In this document: positions 18,762 to 27,949 of the stretch, one piece after another
Layout of the letters: each line of letters starts with the position of its first letter
How positions within the stretch are numbered: the stretch's first letter is position 1
The notes under the pieces: model-generated
Databases searched by the model: none
What the model was told of the DNA's origin: nothing
The model's input: the letters and a program-made list of their open reading frames with translations, nothing else
Translations under genes and position numbers: made by a program
Source: Candidatus Gastranaerophilales bacterium
GTDB lineage: Bacteria > Cyanobacteriota > Vampirovibrionia > Gastranaerophilales > Gastranaerophilaceae
Reading direction: 5' to 3'
Assembly: GCA_016280955.1 (NCBI GenBank)
Contig: JAEEHV010000027.1
Coordinates: 1 to 54,493, forward strand
DNA length: 54,493 bases

Positions 18762-18947
18762 GTAAGTCGAAGGCAACGAGTGATATAGTCGGATTTTCGA
18801 CAGAAAAAAGTATGATTAGGCATTGTGTGTGTTCGGCTTACTTCTTAAAAAAAATAATCTAAATATCATAAATCGACAAACCAAAATCTTTTCTTCATAA
18901 TAATTAGCCAGCCTCTTTTGTTCTCTTCCAAAGAGGCTTATTATTTT
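18762..18947 (+). ncRNA. candidate stand-alone structured RNA, about 186 nt
   Basis: An RNA predicted from a promoter, a terminator and internal structure. The first 80 nt are closed by a 10-bp stem: GUAAGUCGAA (18762-18771) with UUCGGCUUAC (18832-18841), one G-U pair. An inner hairpin GUCG-GAUUUU-CGAC lies at about 18788-18801. An A-rich linker then leads to an intrinsic terminator at 18910-18947. No gene follows on this strand for over 2 kb, so it is not a leader. It does not match the signatures I know for SRP RNA, tmRNA or RNase P RNA; 6S RNA is possible by length but the architecture does not fit well. It contains a 16-codon frame (18812-18862) without a good ribosome site. Confidence 0.5.
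18910..18947 (+). terminator. intrinsic terminator of the candidate RNA
   Basis: A 9-bp stem AGCCTCTTT (18910-18918) with AAAGAGGCT (18930-18938), followed by TATTATTTT. Confidence 0.7.
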
Positions 18948-19005
18948 GTTAATTTTAAAATTATTCAAATTATATAATTTGCTGTGTTGTGTGTAAAAAC
19001 TTTTG

Positions 19006-19137
19006 CCCTCCCTTTATAGGGGGAGGGATAGGGTGGGGGCAGATTCTGTTAACGTTATATCTCCCAACCGAGCTTCCATGTTTCGAAACAAAGTTTCTCA
19101 ACAGGAATCTCTACCTTCCCCCGTCTGGAGAAGGTAG
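19006..19137. repeat. complex palindromic, GC-rich intergenic repeat-like element
   Basis: Within otherwise AT-rich non-coding DNA (18951-19260, no gene seen) lie several inverted repeats. They are CCCTCCC/GGGAGGG (19006-19027); AGATTCTGTT (19041-19050) with AACAGGAATCT (19100-19110); the nested palindromes GTTTCGAAAC (19080-19089) and GAAAC-AAA-GTTTC (19085-19097); and CTACCTTC/GAAGGTAG (19111-19137). The clustered palindromes and higher GC suggest a dispersed element of REP or MITE type. Copy number cannot be judged from one window. Confidence 0.4.
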
Positions 19138-19260
19138 TACATAAGCAATTATTTAATCCGTTAAATTATATATTTGGGTAGATTTGTTCAGACTTCAGGA
19201 CAGAATTTTGCAACCTCTCTTATCCCTTCATATTTAAGCTATGTTCTTAAATCCGTGTTC

Positions 19261-21060
19261 TTAATTCAGGTGTTGGTTTTTGTTTGTGCGTTTTAATTTT
19301 CCGTATTTTGCATTCAGGTCGTTAAATATATTTTCGTAATATGCCTTGGTATCAGCAGCTCTGTAGTTTGGCTTTATAGCTTTTTCTTCACGGATAAATC
19401 TGTTAATCCCTTCAATTAATTCGGTTATTTGTTTAACGTCAAAAATCCTGTTACCGTTTTTATCACTTATTTTCAACATATAACGAATGGTTTTTCTGTT
19501 TGTTCCGTTAATCAGTTCATAAAGTCTTGAGGCATCCTTATTAGAGATATTTGGTTCAATACCTTGCTTACGATTCTGTGCCCTTGTAGCTTTTATTGAA
19601 TCAAAAATTTCAGGCAGTATGCCCAGTCTTATTTTTGTTGCCTTTAATCTGTATGTGTCTTCCTGCTCTGTGTATGTACGTTTTCCGAGTTTTGATTTTA
19701 TAATATCATTTACTTCTTTTGTAAGCTGAATATTTTTCTGTGTGATATTATTTTGGAATTTAAGTTTAGGTTTTGGGTGTTTAGTTGTAATCACAAGTGT
19801 TTCAGCATTTGACATAAAGTTATTGTATAAGAATACTTTTATTCTGTTTTTAAGATATGAACTGATTTTCCCGAAATAACCATATTCGTTAACAATACCG
19901 GTTCGGTTAAGTATTCTTGAAGTTCTTTTTTGATTTGGTATAAAGAACGGATTTTCCGTTTCCTTCTTAAGTGCAACAGTTCTTTCTTCACCCTCCGAGA
20001 GTGCAACAATTCTTCTTACATTATCAAAGAAATAATTTGCCTTTTTCAAAGGAGTGGCTTCTATGACCGAATTCAGTTCCCCTATAGAATTTACGGCAAG
20101 TCCTTTTTTAACGGCATTTGTTACAAACTCTTTTACATCTTCATTTTGCTCTGCATTCTTGAAAAGTTTTTTCAGTTCTTTAACTTCGTTTTCAAATTTT
20201 TCTGCCGGACAGTAACCGAACTTATCAATAATATCCAGCCGGAGTTTTATATTATCAGCATTTGATGATTTGTATAAATCAAGAATGTCCCTTTTATCAA
20301 CATTTTGGGGTTTAATTTTGTTATAAAGAAATCTGTTTGTAAAACTCCATAAAAATCTTGCACTTTCGGGGGTGTAATATTTTGTTAAATCAGAACGGAT
20401 TGAATCAGCATAATCTCTTACATTTTTAAATTGCATCAGCATTTTAATTGCAATCTCCGAATCAAATTTCTTTTGGCTGAAACATTTATTATCAAGAATT
20501 TGTTCTAATTCCGTCATTGCTTTAGTATCATTTGAATTGAGTTTAAAATATGATTTGAATTGCTCAATATTATCCATAAACAATGATTTGTGCTTTGAAT
20601 TTAAAATTCCGATAATAATATTTGACTGATTCGGTTGGTCATAAAGTACGTCTTGCTGAAGTTTAGATACAAAATCCAGACTTTCATTATCCTGTGCCAG
20701 TGAAAAAATTTTTTTTATGCTGTCAAACCCATCTTTGGTTCTTTGTATTATATTAAAGTGGTTTGGTGTAATCCTTTTTACAAGTTCTACAATCCCGAAT
20801 AAATCTTCTTTGCCCTCTCTTTTTGCCAATGGGAGCTCCGCATTACGTAAATTATATTTTTTTGCCAAACTTTTGAATAATTGTATTGAAGGCGGATTAA
20901 AACCGTACAGAAATTGTTCAACTTGTGATTTTGGTTCTCCGAGATAGTGACTTACGCATACACATGCAGTTGCAAATCTTTTCCTTGACATGTGCGACGA
21001 ACCAAATCTGTTAACAGCTTCATTATAAATATTTGTATATGGAATCTGACGATAATTCAT
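19261..21060 (-). CDS. large lineage-specific protein of unknown function (599 aa)
   Basis: No domain recognised. The 599-residue protein is basic, mostly helical and without signal peptide or membrane segments, so it is probably cytoplasmic unless exported by an unknown route. Segments such as FGYFGKISSYLKNRIKVFLY-like stretches and the basic C-terminus (AKYGKLKRTNKNQHLN) are visible but not diagnostic. Its upstream region carries the shared GCAAAA/TAATAT element, in reverse orientation, 54 bp before the ATG, which links it to the NF-motif genes. A second TATAAT lies 5 bp before the ATG, and an AGGAG sits 18 bp away, so the true transcript start is uncertain. Confidence 0.75.
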   Translation of the reverse strand: MNYRQIPYTNIYNEAVNRFGSSHMSRKRFATACVCVSHYLGEPKSQVEQFLYGFNPPSIQLFKSLAKKYNLRNAELPLAKREGKEDLFGIVELVKRITPNHFNIIQRTKDGFDSIKKIFSLAQDNESLDFVSKLQQDVLYDQPNQSNIIIGILNSKHKSLFMDNIEQFKSYFKLNSNDTKAMTELEQILDNKCFSQKKFDSEIAIKMLMQFKNVRDYADSIRSDLTKYYTPESARFLWSFTNRFLYNKIKPQNVDKRDILDLYKSSNADNIKLRLDIIDKFGYCPAEKFENEVKELKKLFKNAEQNEDVKEFVTNAVKKGLAVNSIGELNSVIEATPLKKANYFFDNVRRIVALSEGEERTVALKKETENPFFIPNQKRTSRILNRTGIVNEYGYFGKISSYLKNRIKVFLYNNFMSNAETLVITTKHPKPKLKFQNNITQKNIQLTKEVNDIIKSKLGKRTYTEQEDTYRLKATKIRLGILPEIFDSIKATRAQNRKQGIEPNISNKDASRLYELINGTNRKTIRYMLKISDKNGNRIFDVKQITELIEGINRFIREEKAIKPNYRAADTKAYYENIFNDLNAKYGKLKRTNKNQHLN

Positions 21061-21085
21061 TTTAAATTATAATTTACTCCTGACT

Positions 21086-21114
21086 ATATTAAACCTGCTC
21101 AAAAAATATTTTGC
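21086..21114 (-). promoter_or_regulatory. shared GCAAAA / TAATAT promoter-like element (gene at 21060)
   Basis: On the minus strand: GCAAAA (21109-21114), a 17-bp T-rich spacer ending GCAGGTT, then TAATAT (21086-21091), 54 bp before the ATG. It is the best match to the element at 14986-15014 (both contain CAGGTTT before the -10-like hexamer). Confidence 0.6.
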
Positions 21115-21292
21115 CAAATATTTTAGTGAATTATTTGAATGGCTTATACATACTTTTTACTATTTTCAAAAACAAAATTCCGGCAAAATAAGTATACTGC
21201 AAAAACAGAATAATATAAATCCGGCAGTTTACATTTGTCTGTGTTTGTCTTAAAATACTAAGGTTAAACACATATAAAGAGAGGATTATAAT

Positions 21293-22840
21293 ATGACGAA
21301 CAGAGTTTTATTATGTATTATGGACGGTTGGGGAATATCCGGAGCCAATAATGACAATAAATATGATGCAACCAAGCTGTGTCAGGCAGTCAATGTTCCA
21401 GAACTTATAGAAAAAGAGCCATCAACTCTTATTCATGCGGATGGTGAATATGTAGGACTTCCTGCCGGACAAATGGGAAACAGTGAAGTCGGTCATCTTA
21501 ATCTTGGTGCAGGCAGAATTGTCTATCAGGATTTATCTAAAATTAATAACGCAATTAAAGACGGTTCTTTCTTTAAAAATGAAAAATTCTTAGAAGCAAT
21601 CGGACATGCAAAAAAGAATAATTCGTCACTCCATATATACGGGCTTGTTTCAACAGGCGGTGTACATTCATCGCTTGACCACTTATTAGCATTAATAAAA
21701 CTCGCATCTGATGAAGGTTTAACAAAGGTTTATATTCATGCATTTTTAGACGGCCGTGATACACCGCCGAGCAGTGCTTGTACTTACCTTCAGACAGTTG
21801 AAGATGAACTTAAAAAATATAACCTTCCTCAAATTGCATCAGTTATAGGTCGTTATTACATAATGGACAGAGATAACAGATGGGAAAGAGTTGAAAAAGG
21901 ATATAATTGTCTGTTATTCGGAGAAGGTGAAAAGGCACCTTCCGCTGTTGAAGGAGTTAAGGCATCTTATGCAAACGGTGTAACGGATGAATTTGTTCTG
22001 CCGATTGCTGTTGGTGGTGAAGAAAGCAGAATTCATGACAATGATGCAATTATTTTCTTTAACTACAGACCTGACAGAGCAAGAGAAATATCTAAAGCAA
22101 TTAACTTCTCCGATTTTGACGGATTTAACAGAAAAAAAGTTTTAAATAATATTTATTATTGCACAATGACAAGCTATGATGTAACTTTCACATTCCCTGT
22201 TGCATTTCCGAAAACAAAACCGGTAAATATTATTGGCGATGTATTAGAAGCAAATGGCATTAACCAGTTCAGAACTGCTGAAACAGAAAAATATGCTCAC
22301 GTTACGTTTTTCTTTAATGGCGGTGTTGACGAACCGCAGCCTCACGAAACAAGAGTTCTTGTTCCGTCACCAAAGGTTCCTACATACGATATGCAGCCTG
22401 AAATGAGTGCCCCTGAAGTTTGTGAAAATGTATTATCGGCAATCGAAAACAAAGATTACGGTTTTATTCTTGTAAACTTTGCTAATCCTGATATGGTCGG
22501 TCATACCGGTGTTCTTGAAGCAGCAGAAAAGGCTTGTAAAACAGTTGATACTTGTGTAGGTAAAATTGCAGACAAATGCCGTGAATATGGTGTTACAATG
22601 ATTCTCACCGCAGACCACGGAAATGCGGAAGTTATGTTTAATGAAGAAACAGGTAAACCGCATACCGCACATACAACAAATGTTGTTCCGTTTGTTGTAA
22701 TAAATGCACCTTATGAAGTTGAACTTCAAAGCGAAGGTGCTTTATGTGATGTTGCTCCGACAGTTCTTCAGTTAATGGGTATTGAACAACCTGCTGAGAT
22801 GACAGGCAAGAGCATGCTGAAAATCGGGGTAAATGTATAG
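21293..22840 (+). CDS. gpmI: 2,3-bisphosphoglycerate-independent phosphoglycerate mutase
   Basis: The 515-residue, full-length enzyme has MDGWGIS at the start (metal-binding Asp), the phosphoserine loop GQMGNSEVGHLNLGAGR (Ser64), HAFLDGRDTPP, NYRPDRAREI, and the C-terminal metal site LTADHGNAE with GKPHTAHT. It interconverts 3- and 2-phosphoglycerate in glycolysis and gluconeogenesis, using two manganese ions. GAGAGG lies before the ATG. It is divergent from the 599-residue protein gene. The 78 bp to the next gene contain a hairpin. Confidence 0.97.
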   Translation: MTNRVLLCIMDGWGISGANNDNKYDATKLCQAVNVPELIEKEPSTLIHADGEYVGLPAGQMGNSEVGHLNLGAGRIVYQDLSKINNAIKDGSFFKNEKFLEAIGHAKKNNSSLHIYGLVSTGGVHSSLDHLLALIKLASDEGLTKVYIHAFLDGRDTPPSSACTYLQTVEDELKKYNLPQIASVIGRYYIMDRDNRWERVEKGYNCLLFGEGEKAPSAVEGVKASYANGVTDEFVLPIAVGGEESRIHDNDAIIFFNYRPDRAREISKAINFSDFDGFNRKKVLNNIYYCTMTSYDVTFTFPVAFPKTKPVNIIGDVLEANGINQFRTAETEKYAHVTFFFNGGVDEPQPHETRVLVPSPKVPTYDMQPEMSAPEVCENVLSAIENKDYGFILVNFANPDMVGHTGVLEAAEKACKTVDTCVGKIADKCREYGVTMILTADHGNAEVMFNEETGKPHTAHTTNVVPFVVINAPYEVELQSEGALCDVAPTVLQLMGIEQPAEMTGKSMLKIGVNV

Positions 22841-22855
22841 CGGCACGGCACACTG

Positions 22856-22885
22856 AACCTTGCTTGCTTCATGGGAGCGCAGGTT
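22856..22885. other. imperfect hairpin between gpmI and the SNF2 gene
   Basis: AACCT-T-GC-TT-GCTTC, loop ATG, GGAGC-GC-AGGTT: 12 pairs with two bulges on the left arm (22856-22885). This 78-bp junction is clearly richer in GC than its surroundings. No T-run follows, so it is not a classic terminator; RNA processing, attenuation or a repeat remnant are possible. Confidence 0.4.
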
Positions 22886-22918
22886 GAGCATACTTGCCCG
22901 ACAACATAAAGAGGAAAA

Positions 22919-25918
22919 ATGAGCGAAGAAACAAAAGCATTAGATATTGATTTATCATTAAAGAAAAACAATGTAGATGAGTTTTTCTATAACTTATCAG
23001 AGAATCCGAACGGGTTTAAAAATAAGGACTTTAGATATACCCTTAGTCTTATTTATCAGTTAGTCGAAGATGAATTTGAAGGTATATTTTTATCCCCAAA
23101 TTCGCCTGTCAGAAATACTGATTTCTATTTAATAAATGACGGTACCGCACAAAATCCGAAACTCAGTTTCTTTGTTACACCGACAAATAATTTTCAGTTC
23201 TATCTGAAGTCGAAAGGCTCAATGTTCAGATTTACTCCCAAAGAAGTTGAGGGTGAAATCGGTTACGTTATGTCACTAGATTTAGTTTTGGACTATTTTG
23301 GCGGATTCGGAGAAATTATTGATTTTTCTTCACTGACTCCTACATTTGCTTATTTTAATAAGCTGACTCACTTTGTAATGAAGCTGATTGAAAAACTCTA
23401 CTTCGTTCCGACAGTTCATAAAAAAGACGGTGCATCAGGCGGAATGTTCAGAATAGTTTATGAGCCAATTGTTTCAAATAAAGAATCCGCAAGAATTATA
23501 AACGAGCTTGAAAATAATTTACCTGAAAACCTGTTTATTAAAGGTGAAAAACCGAAAAATTTTGTTGAAAGATTTGTAAGAGAGTATCTTAATTATCTTA
23601 TATATAAATTTTTGGGAATCAAAGCATACAGGTTTAAAGATATTAAATCCGGACACTATATGCTTAAAGACTTAGAACAAAAATGTCTGCTTAAAGGTAA
23701 AGATGTTGCGGAAGATATTGCCCAGTGGTTTGATGAACTGTATTTGGGTAAATATGATTTGATACCGTTTTTCAAGGTTAATAAAATCAGTGATGATGAA
23801 TTTGAACTGAAAATTCATATCAAAAACCGAAAAACTAATGAAACAATTTTACTTGATGAACTTTATCATGAAGATGAAATATGGGAGCTTAATACTCAGG
23901 ATATAGCCAAAATTGTAGAAAAACAATTAAACTATGCGGTTCGTTATATGCCTGAACTGGAAACTCTGTTTGAAGACGAAGAAAAACTGGCATTAAACCT
24001 TAACCTTAATGAAGTTTATAAGATTATTGCCCAAACAGCCTACTATCTCCAAAAAGCACAAATTGAAGTTGTTTTACCTGAAGAACTCACAAATATTATT
24101 GTTCCTAGAGCTTCTATAAACGCAAAAGTCCGTGCATCCCGTTCCGATGATTTGATGAATATATTTAATACAGTTTCTTCAAACTCAATTTCACTTGATG
24201 ATATTTTGGAATTTTCTTATGAAATATCACTTGGCGAAGAAAAAATCTCGATTGAAGAATTTGAAAAATTAGTCGGTGACAGTAACGGTTTAATTCAGTA
24301 CAAAGGTAAATATATTCTTGTTGATAAGAGCGAAGGTTTAAAACTTGTTGACCAAATCAAAAAAGCTAACCACAAGAAAATGACACGTCTTGAGCTTATA
24401 CATGCTTCAATGTCAGGTCAGCTGCAAAACTACGAATTCAATTATGATGAAGCTTATGCGAATGTAATAAAAGATTTTGCAAAACCTGTCGAAGTTACTC
24501 AGCCGGATACGTTAACAGGTGATTTAAGACCATACCAACAGACCGGTTTAAAATGGTTATGGACAAACGTTTCAAAGGGTTTTGGCTGCTGTATGGCAGA
24601 TGATATGGGTTTAGGTAAGACTATACAGGTAATATCACTTATACTTAAACTGAAAGAAGAAAAGAAATTAAAAAGTCCGGTACTTGTCGTTTGTCCTACT
24701 ACCCTTATGGGAAATTGGATGAAAGAACTTCAAATGTTCTCGCCTTCATTGAAAGTTTCTACTTATCACGGTCTGGACAGAAAATTAAATATGGACTCTG
24801 ATGTAGTTCTTACAACCTATGCCATTATGAGAATTGATGTTGAAGAAATGAAGAAAAACTCCTGGGGAATGGTTGTTGTAGATGAAGCCCAAAACATTAA
24901 AAACCCTGACACAGCTCAGACAATGGCAATAAAAGCAATGAAATCGGATATTAAAATCGCAATGACAGGTACTCCGGTAGAAAACAGGCTTACCGAACTA
25001 TGGAGTATATTTGATTTTATAAATAAAGGTTATTTGGGAACTCTTAAAGAGTTTCAGAAAAGCTATGCCGTTCCTATTGAACGTTTTAAAGAACATTCAA
25101 GAGCATCCAGACTTAAGCTTTCCGTTTCTCCTTTTGTTTTAAGAAGATTAAAAACCGATAAGGCAGTAATTTCCGATTTGCCTGACAAAATGGTTATAAA
25201 TGACTATTGTTATCTTGCAAAGCCGCAGGCAATATTATATGAAAAAACACTTAATGAAATGATGGATAAAATCTCAGGATTTACCGGAGTAAACAGGCGA
25301 GGCAATATTTTCAAACTTATCACTGCTCTGAAACAAATCTGCAATCATCCTTATCAGTTCCTGAAAAACGGTGACATGGCAAAAGAACTTTCAGGAAAAG
25401 CCGAAAAATGTGTAGATTTGGTTAATAACATTATTGATAACAACGAAAAAATGCTTATCTTCACTCAGTATAAAGAAATGGGAGATATTCTTGTTAAGAT
25501 ATTATCGGAAGAATGTAACACCGAGCCTTCATTTTTCCACGGTTCTTTAACTGTTCCGCAGAGAGAAACTTTAATTGACGATTTCCAGAATAATGACGAA
25601 AGAAAAGTTATGATACTTTCTCTTAAAGCCGGCGGAACCGGTTTGAACCTGACCAGTGCAACAAACGTTATTCATTATGACTTGTGGTGGAATCCGGCTG
25701 TTGAAGATCAGGCAACTGACAGAACCTATCGTATCGGACAGGATAAAAACGTTATGGTTCATAGAATGATAACTCTCGGAACTTTTGAAGAAAAAATTGA
25801 CGAAATGCTCAAGTCTAAAAAAGAACTTGCAGATCTTGCAGTTTATGAAGGTGAAAAAATCATTACAGAACTTTCGGATAAAGAAATTTACGATATTTTT
25901 TCATTATCTGCAGGTTAA
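22919..25918 (+). CDS. SNF2-family helicase-like ATPase
   Basis: The 999-residue protein has a complete SNF2 motor in its C-terminal half. It has Walker A DDMGLGKTIQ (about residue 560), VVCPTTLMGNW, the DExx box DEAQNIKN (about 654), AMTGTPVENR, FTQYKEMGDIL, LSLKAGGTGLNL, and the arginine-finger motif QATDRTYRIGQ (about 930). Such proteins translocate on double-stranded DNA and displace or remodel bound proteins. The first 530 residues are a helical region not recognised by eye; no SWIM zinc finger or restriction domain is visible, so this is not obviously a defence protein. GAGG precedes the ATG. It is probably downstream of gpmI in one transcript. Confidence 0.92.
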   Translation: MSEETKALDIDLSLKKNNVDEFFYNLSENPNGFKNKDFRYTLSLIYQLVEDEFEGIFLSPNSPVRNTDFYLINDGTAQNPKLSFFVTPTNNFQFYLKSKGSMFRFTPKEVEGEIGYVMSLDLVLDYFGGFGEIIDFSSLTPTFAYFNKLTHFVMKLIEKLYFVPTVHKKDGASGGMFRIVYEPIVSNKESARIINELENNLPENLFIKGEKPKNFVERFVREYLNYLIYKFLGIKAYRFKDIKSGHYMLKDLEQKCLLKGKDVAEDIAQWFDELYLGKYDLIPFFKVNKISDDEFELKIHIKNRKTNETILLDELYHEDEIWELNTQDIAKIVEKQLNYAVRYMPELETLFEDEEKLALNLNLNEVYKIIAQTAYYLQKAQIEVVLPEELTNIIVPRASINAKVRASRSDDLMNIFNTVSSNSISLDDILEFSYEISLGEEKISIEEFEKLVGDSNGLIQYKGKYILVDKSEGLKLVDQIKKANHKKMTRLELIHASMSGQLQNYEFNYDEAYANVIKDFAKPVEVTQPDTLTGDLRPYQQTGLKWLWTNVSKGFGCCMADDMGLGKTIQVISLILKLKEEKKLKSPVLVVCPTTLMGNWMKELQMFSPSLKVSTYHGLDRKLNMDSDVVLTTYAIMRIDVEEMKKNSWGMVVVDEAQNIKNPDTAQTMAIKAMKSDIKIAMTGTPVENRLTELWSIFDFINKGYLGTLKEFQKSYAVPIERFKEHSRASRLKLSVSPFVLRRLKTDKAVISDLPDKMVINDYCYLAKPQAILYEKTLNEMMDKISGFTGVNRRGNIFKLITALKQICNHPYQFLKNGDMAKELSGKAEKCVDLVNNIIDNNEKMLIFTQYKEMGDILVKILSEECNTEPSFFHGSLTVPQRETLIDDFQNNDERKVMILSLKAGGTGLNLTSATNVIHYDLWWNPAVEDQATDRTYRIGQDKNVMVHRMITLGTFEEKIDEMLKSKKELADLAVYEGEKIITELSDKEIYDIFSLSAG

Positions 25919-25976
25919 AATATTTGTATAATATATAAATTTATACTAAAATATATTGTGAAGTGTTGGAGTTTGT

Positions 25977-26687
25977 ATGCTTGATGAAAAGGTTTCAGTT
26001 ATAGTACCTACTTTACAAAAAAATACAAAAATATTGCAAACTTTAGTCAGCATTCTCAATGCCGATGATGCGGTATCGGAAATAATCATAATAAACAATT
26101 CTATAAAACCGCTTAGTCTGCAATTTATCAGCGAAAAAATGAAGATATGTACTCCGTCCGCCAATATGTTTGTAAACATAAGCTGGAATTTTGGAATCTC
26201 TACCGCAAAGAATGATATTTTTTTAATTATAAATGACGATATTATATGCTGTGAAAATTTGTGCTCACTTATATTGGAAACCGGTATTTTTGAAGACGAA
26301 CAGACCGGGCTGATTGGTATAGACAATGATTATATAAATAATTATTTCAAAGGACAGGTCGATGAAAAATTTTTCAGTATAAACAAGCAATTAACGGTTA
26401 ATGATATAACGTTAAATAAACTGGATACCTATAAAAAACTTTATGACTGGGGTTCTGCATTTTTTGGCAGAAAGAAGTCATATTTTAAAATTCCGGCGAA
26501 ATTCAAGATTCTGTACGGTGATAATTACCTTTTAAAAAGAAATCTTGAAGAAGGCAGAATTTGTTACAAAATGACAGGTTTGCCGTTCAATCATCTTCAT
26601 TCACTATCAAGTTATGATCCGGAATTTTGGCCGATATGCCAGCAGGATTATAATTTGGCAGATGATGATTTAAGAAATAATAAATGA
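25977..26687 (+). CDS. family 2-like glycosyltransferase (short)
   Basis: The 236-residue protein has a GT-A fold start (VSVIVPTLQKNTKILQTLVS), the nucleotide-sugar strand IIIINN, and the DxD-like motif LIINDDI at about 82-88, where the divalent metal and donor sugar bind. No membrane helix is present. The domain is shorter than many GT2 enzymes but keeps the acceptor half (DWGSAFFGRK). The sugar and acceptor are unknown. GGAG precedes the ATG; the next gene follows after 6 bp, so it is cotranscribed with the histidine kinase. Confidence 0.8.
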   Translation: MLDEKVSVIVPTLQKNTKILQTLVSILNADDAVSEIIIINNSIKPLSLQFISEKMKICTPSANMFVNISWNFGISTAKNDIFLIINDDIICCENLCSLILETGIFEDEQTGLIGIDNDYINNYFKGQVDEKFFSINKQLTVNDITLNKLDTYKKLYDWGSAFFGRKKSYFKIPAKFKILYGDNYLLKRNLEEGRICYKMTGLPFNHLHSLSSYDPEFWPICQQDYNLADDDLRNNK

Positions 26688-26693
26688 GGTTTT

Positions 26694-27944
26694 ATGGCAC
26701 TTTTAAATATTGAAAAAATACTTAACTATATTCCTGAATTGTTTGAAACCGACTTGAAAGGTCAGGTTGATATTTTCAAGAAACTGGAAAAAATCCTGAT
26801 ATTTGATGAAGGATTTATATATTTTGCAAACCCTGACAGTTTGCAGCTTAAGTATTCTTATAAAATGCATCAAAATTATATTAAAGAAAAAGTTTTTAAA
26901 CTGACTAAACCTTTAAATGATTTTATATTCAGCAAAGGCGGTAAAATTTTTACAGACAGTGACGAGCTTTCTGAATTACTGGAATTTAATGATTTTAAAT
27001 TAAATTCTTTTATGGTTTCAAAATTACAAATTAAATCAACTGTATTCGGAATAATTGTTTTGGGTTCAAAACAAAATAATTTTTATAAAAAAGAAGATTT
27101 AGAAATTTTAAATTCGGCAACTTCAATTTTATCTTATATACTTAAAGATCTTGAATTATCCAATGTATTCAAAATACAGTTAAAAGCCCTTAAAGACGGA
27201 ATTATTGAAAAAAATAATGCATATAAAACAATAAAAGAACAAAACGAAAAAATTCTTGAAGCTGACAGGGTAAAAAATGAATTTCTGGCAAATATCTCCC
27301 ACGAACTCAGAACACCACTTAATTCTATTCTTGGTTTTGCGGATATATTAGATGCTCAATTATACGGAGATTTAAACCAGAAACAGAAAGAATATATAAA
27401 TGACATAAAAGCGGCAGGAACACACCTTCTTGGTATGATAAACGAAATTCTTGATATGTCAAAAATAGAAGCTAATGCAATGAAAATTGTAAAAAGCCGT
27501 TTTTGGATATCCAGAGCTGTTAATGAAGTTAAAAATATGCTTATGCCGCTTGCCCACAAAAAGAAAATTACAATAAACGATGTCATTCCTCAGGATTTTG
27601 AAGTTTTTGCCGATTATCAAAAAATTCAGCAAATACTTTATAACCTTGTAAGCAATGCAATAAAATATTCTCCTGATAATGATGAAGTTACTATTACTGT
27701 TTCTTCAAATGATGAACTTTTCAGAATAGAAGTTCATGATAACGGAATCGGTATTGATCCTAAGTATCACGGTAAAATATTTGCAAAATTTGTTCAGCTG
27801 GACAGTGCATATACCAAAAAAGAGAGTTCAACCGGTCTGGGCTTAACCATAACAAAAGAACTGGTTGAATTACACGAAGGTAAAATTACTCTTATGAGTG
27901 AAGTTAACAACGGTTCTACTTTTATTGTAGAGATTCCGTTCTAA
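26694..27944 (+). CDS. soluble sensor histidine kinase
   Basis: The 416-residue protein has a GAF-like sensor region (about 25-150), a short coiled coil, then the HisKA phosphoacceptor box ANISHELRTPLNSILGF (His203) and an HATPase with N box NLVSNAIKYSP (Asn321), G1 DNGIGI (349-354) and G2 GLGL (381-384). No membrane segments are seen, so it senses a cytoplasmic signal. No response regulator is adjacent, making it an orphan kinase here. GAGG overlaps the stop of the upstream glycosyltransferase gene. It converges on mfd with 5 bp between the stops. Confidence 0.93.
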   Translation: MALLNIEKILNYIPELFETDLKGQVDIFKKLEKILIFDEGFIYFANPDSLQLKYSYKMHQNYIKEKVFKLTKPLNDFIFSKGGKIFTDSDELSELLEFNDFKLNSFMVSKLQIKSTVFGIIVLGSKQNNFYKKEDLEILNSATSILSYILKDLELSNVFKIQLKALKDGIIEKNNAYKTIKEQNEKILEADRVKNEFLANISHELRTPLNSILGFADILDAQLYGDLNQKQKEYINDIKAAGTHLLGMINEILDMSKIEANAMKIVKSRFWISRAVNEVKNMLMPLAHKKKITINDVIPQDFEVFADYQKIQQILYNLVSNAIKYSPDNDEVTITVSSNDELFRIEVHDNGIGIDPKYHGKIFAKFVQLDSAYTKKESSTGLGLTITKELVELHEGKITLMSEVNNGSTFIVEIPF

Positions 27945-27949
27945 AAGAG

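Noticed and set aside
18788..18841. GACAGAA...GGCTTA resembling the 3' end of RNase P RNA
   Set aside because: The invariant 5' P4 motif (GAAAGTCCGGGC-like) and the rest of the core are absent and the transcript is too short.
18812..18862. 16-codon open frame inside the candidate RNA
   Set aside because: No ribosome-binding site, no conserved features, and it spans one arm of the closing stem, so structure is the better explanation.
21183..21188. Another GCAAAA upstream of gpmI
   Set aside because: It lies 110 bp from the ATG, lacks the T-rich spacer and is not followed by a -10-like hexamer at 17-18 bp. gpmI is not counted in the putative regulon.
22919..25918. Defence system built on the SNF2 protein
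   Set aside because: The neighbours are gpmI, a glycosyltransferase and a histidine kinase, with no nuclease, methylase or other defence partner, and the protein lacks a nuclease domain.
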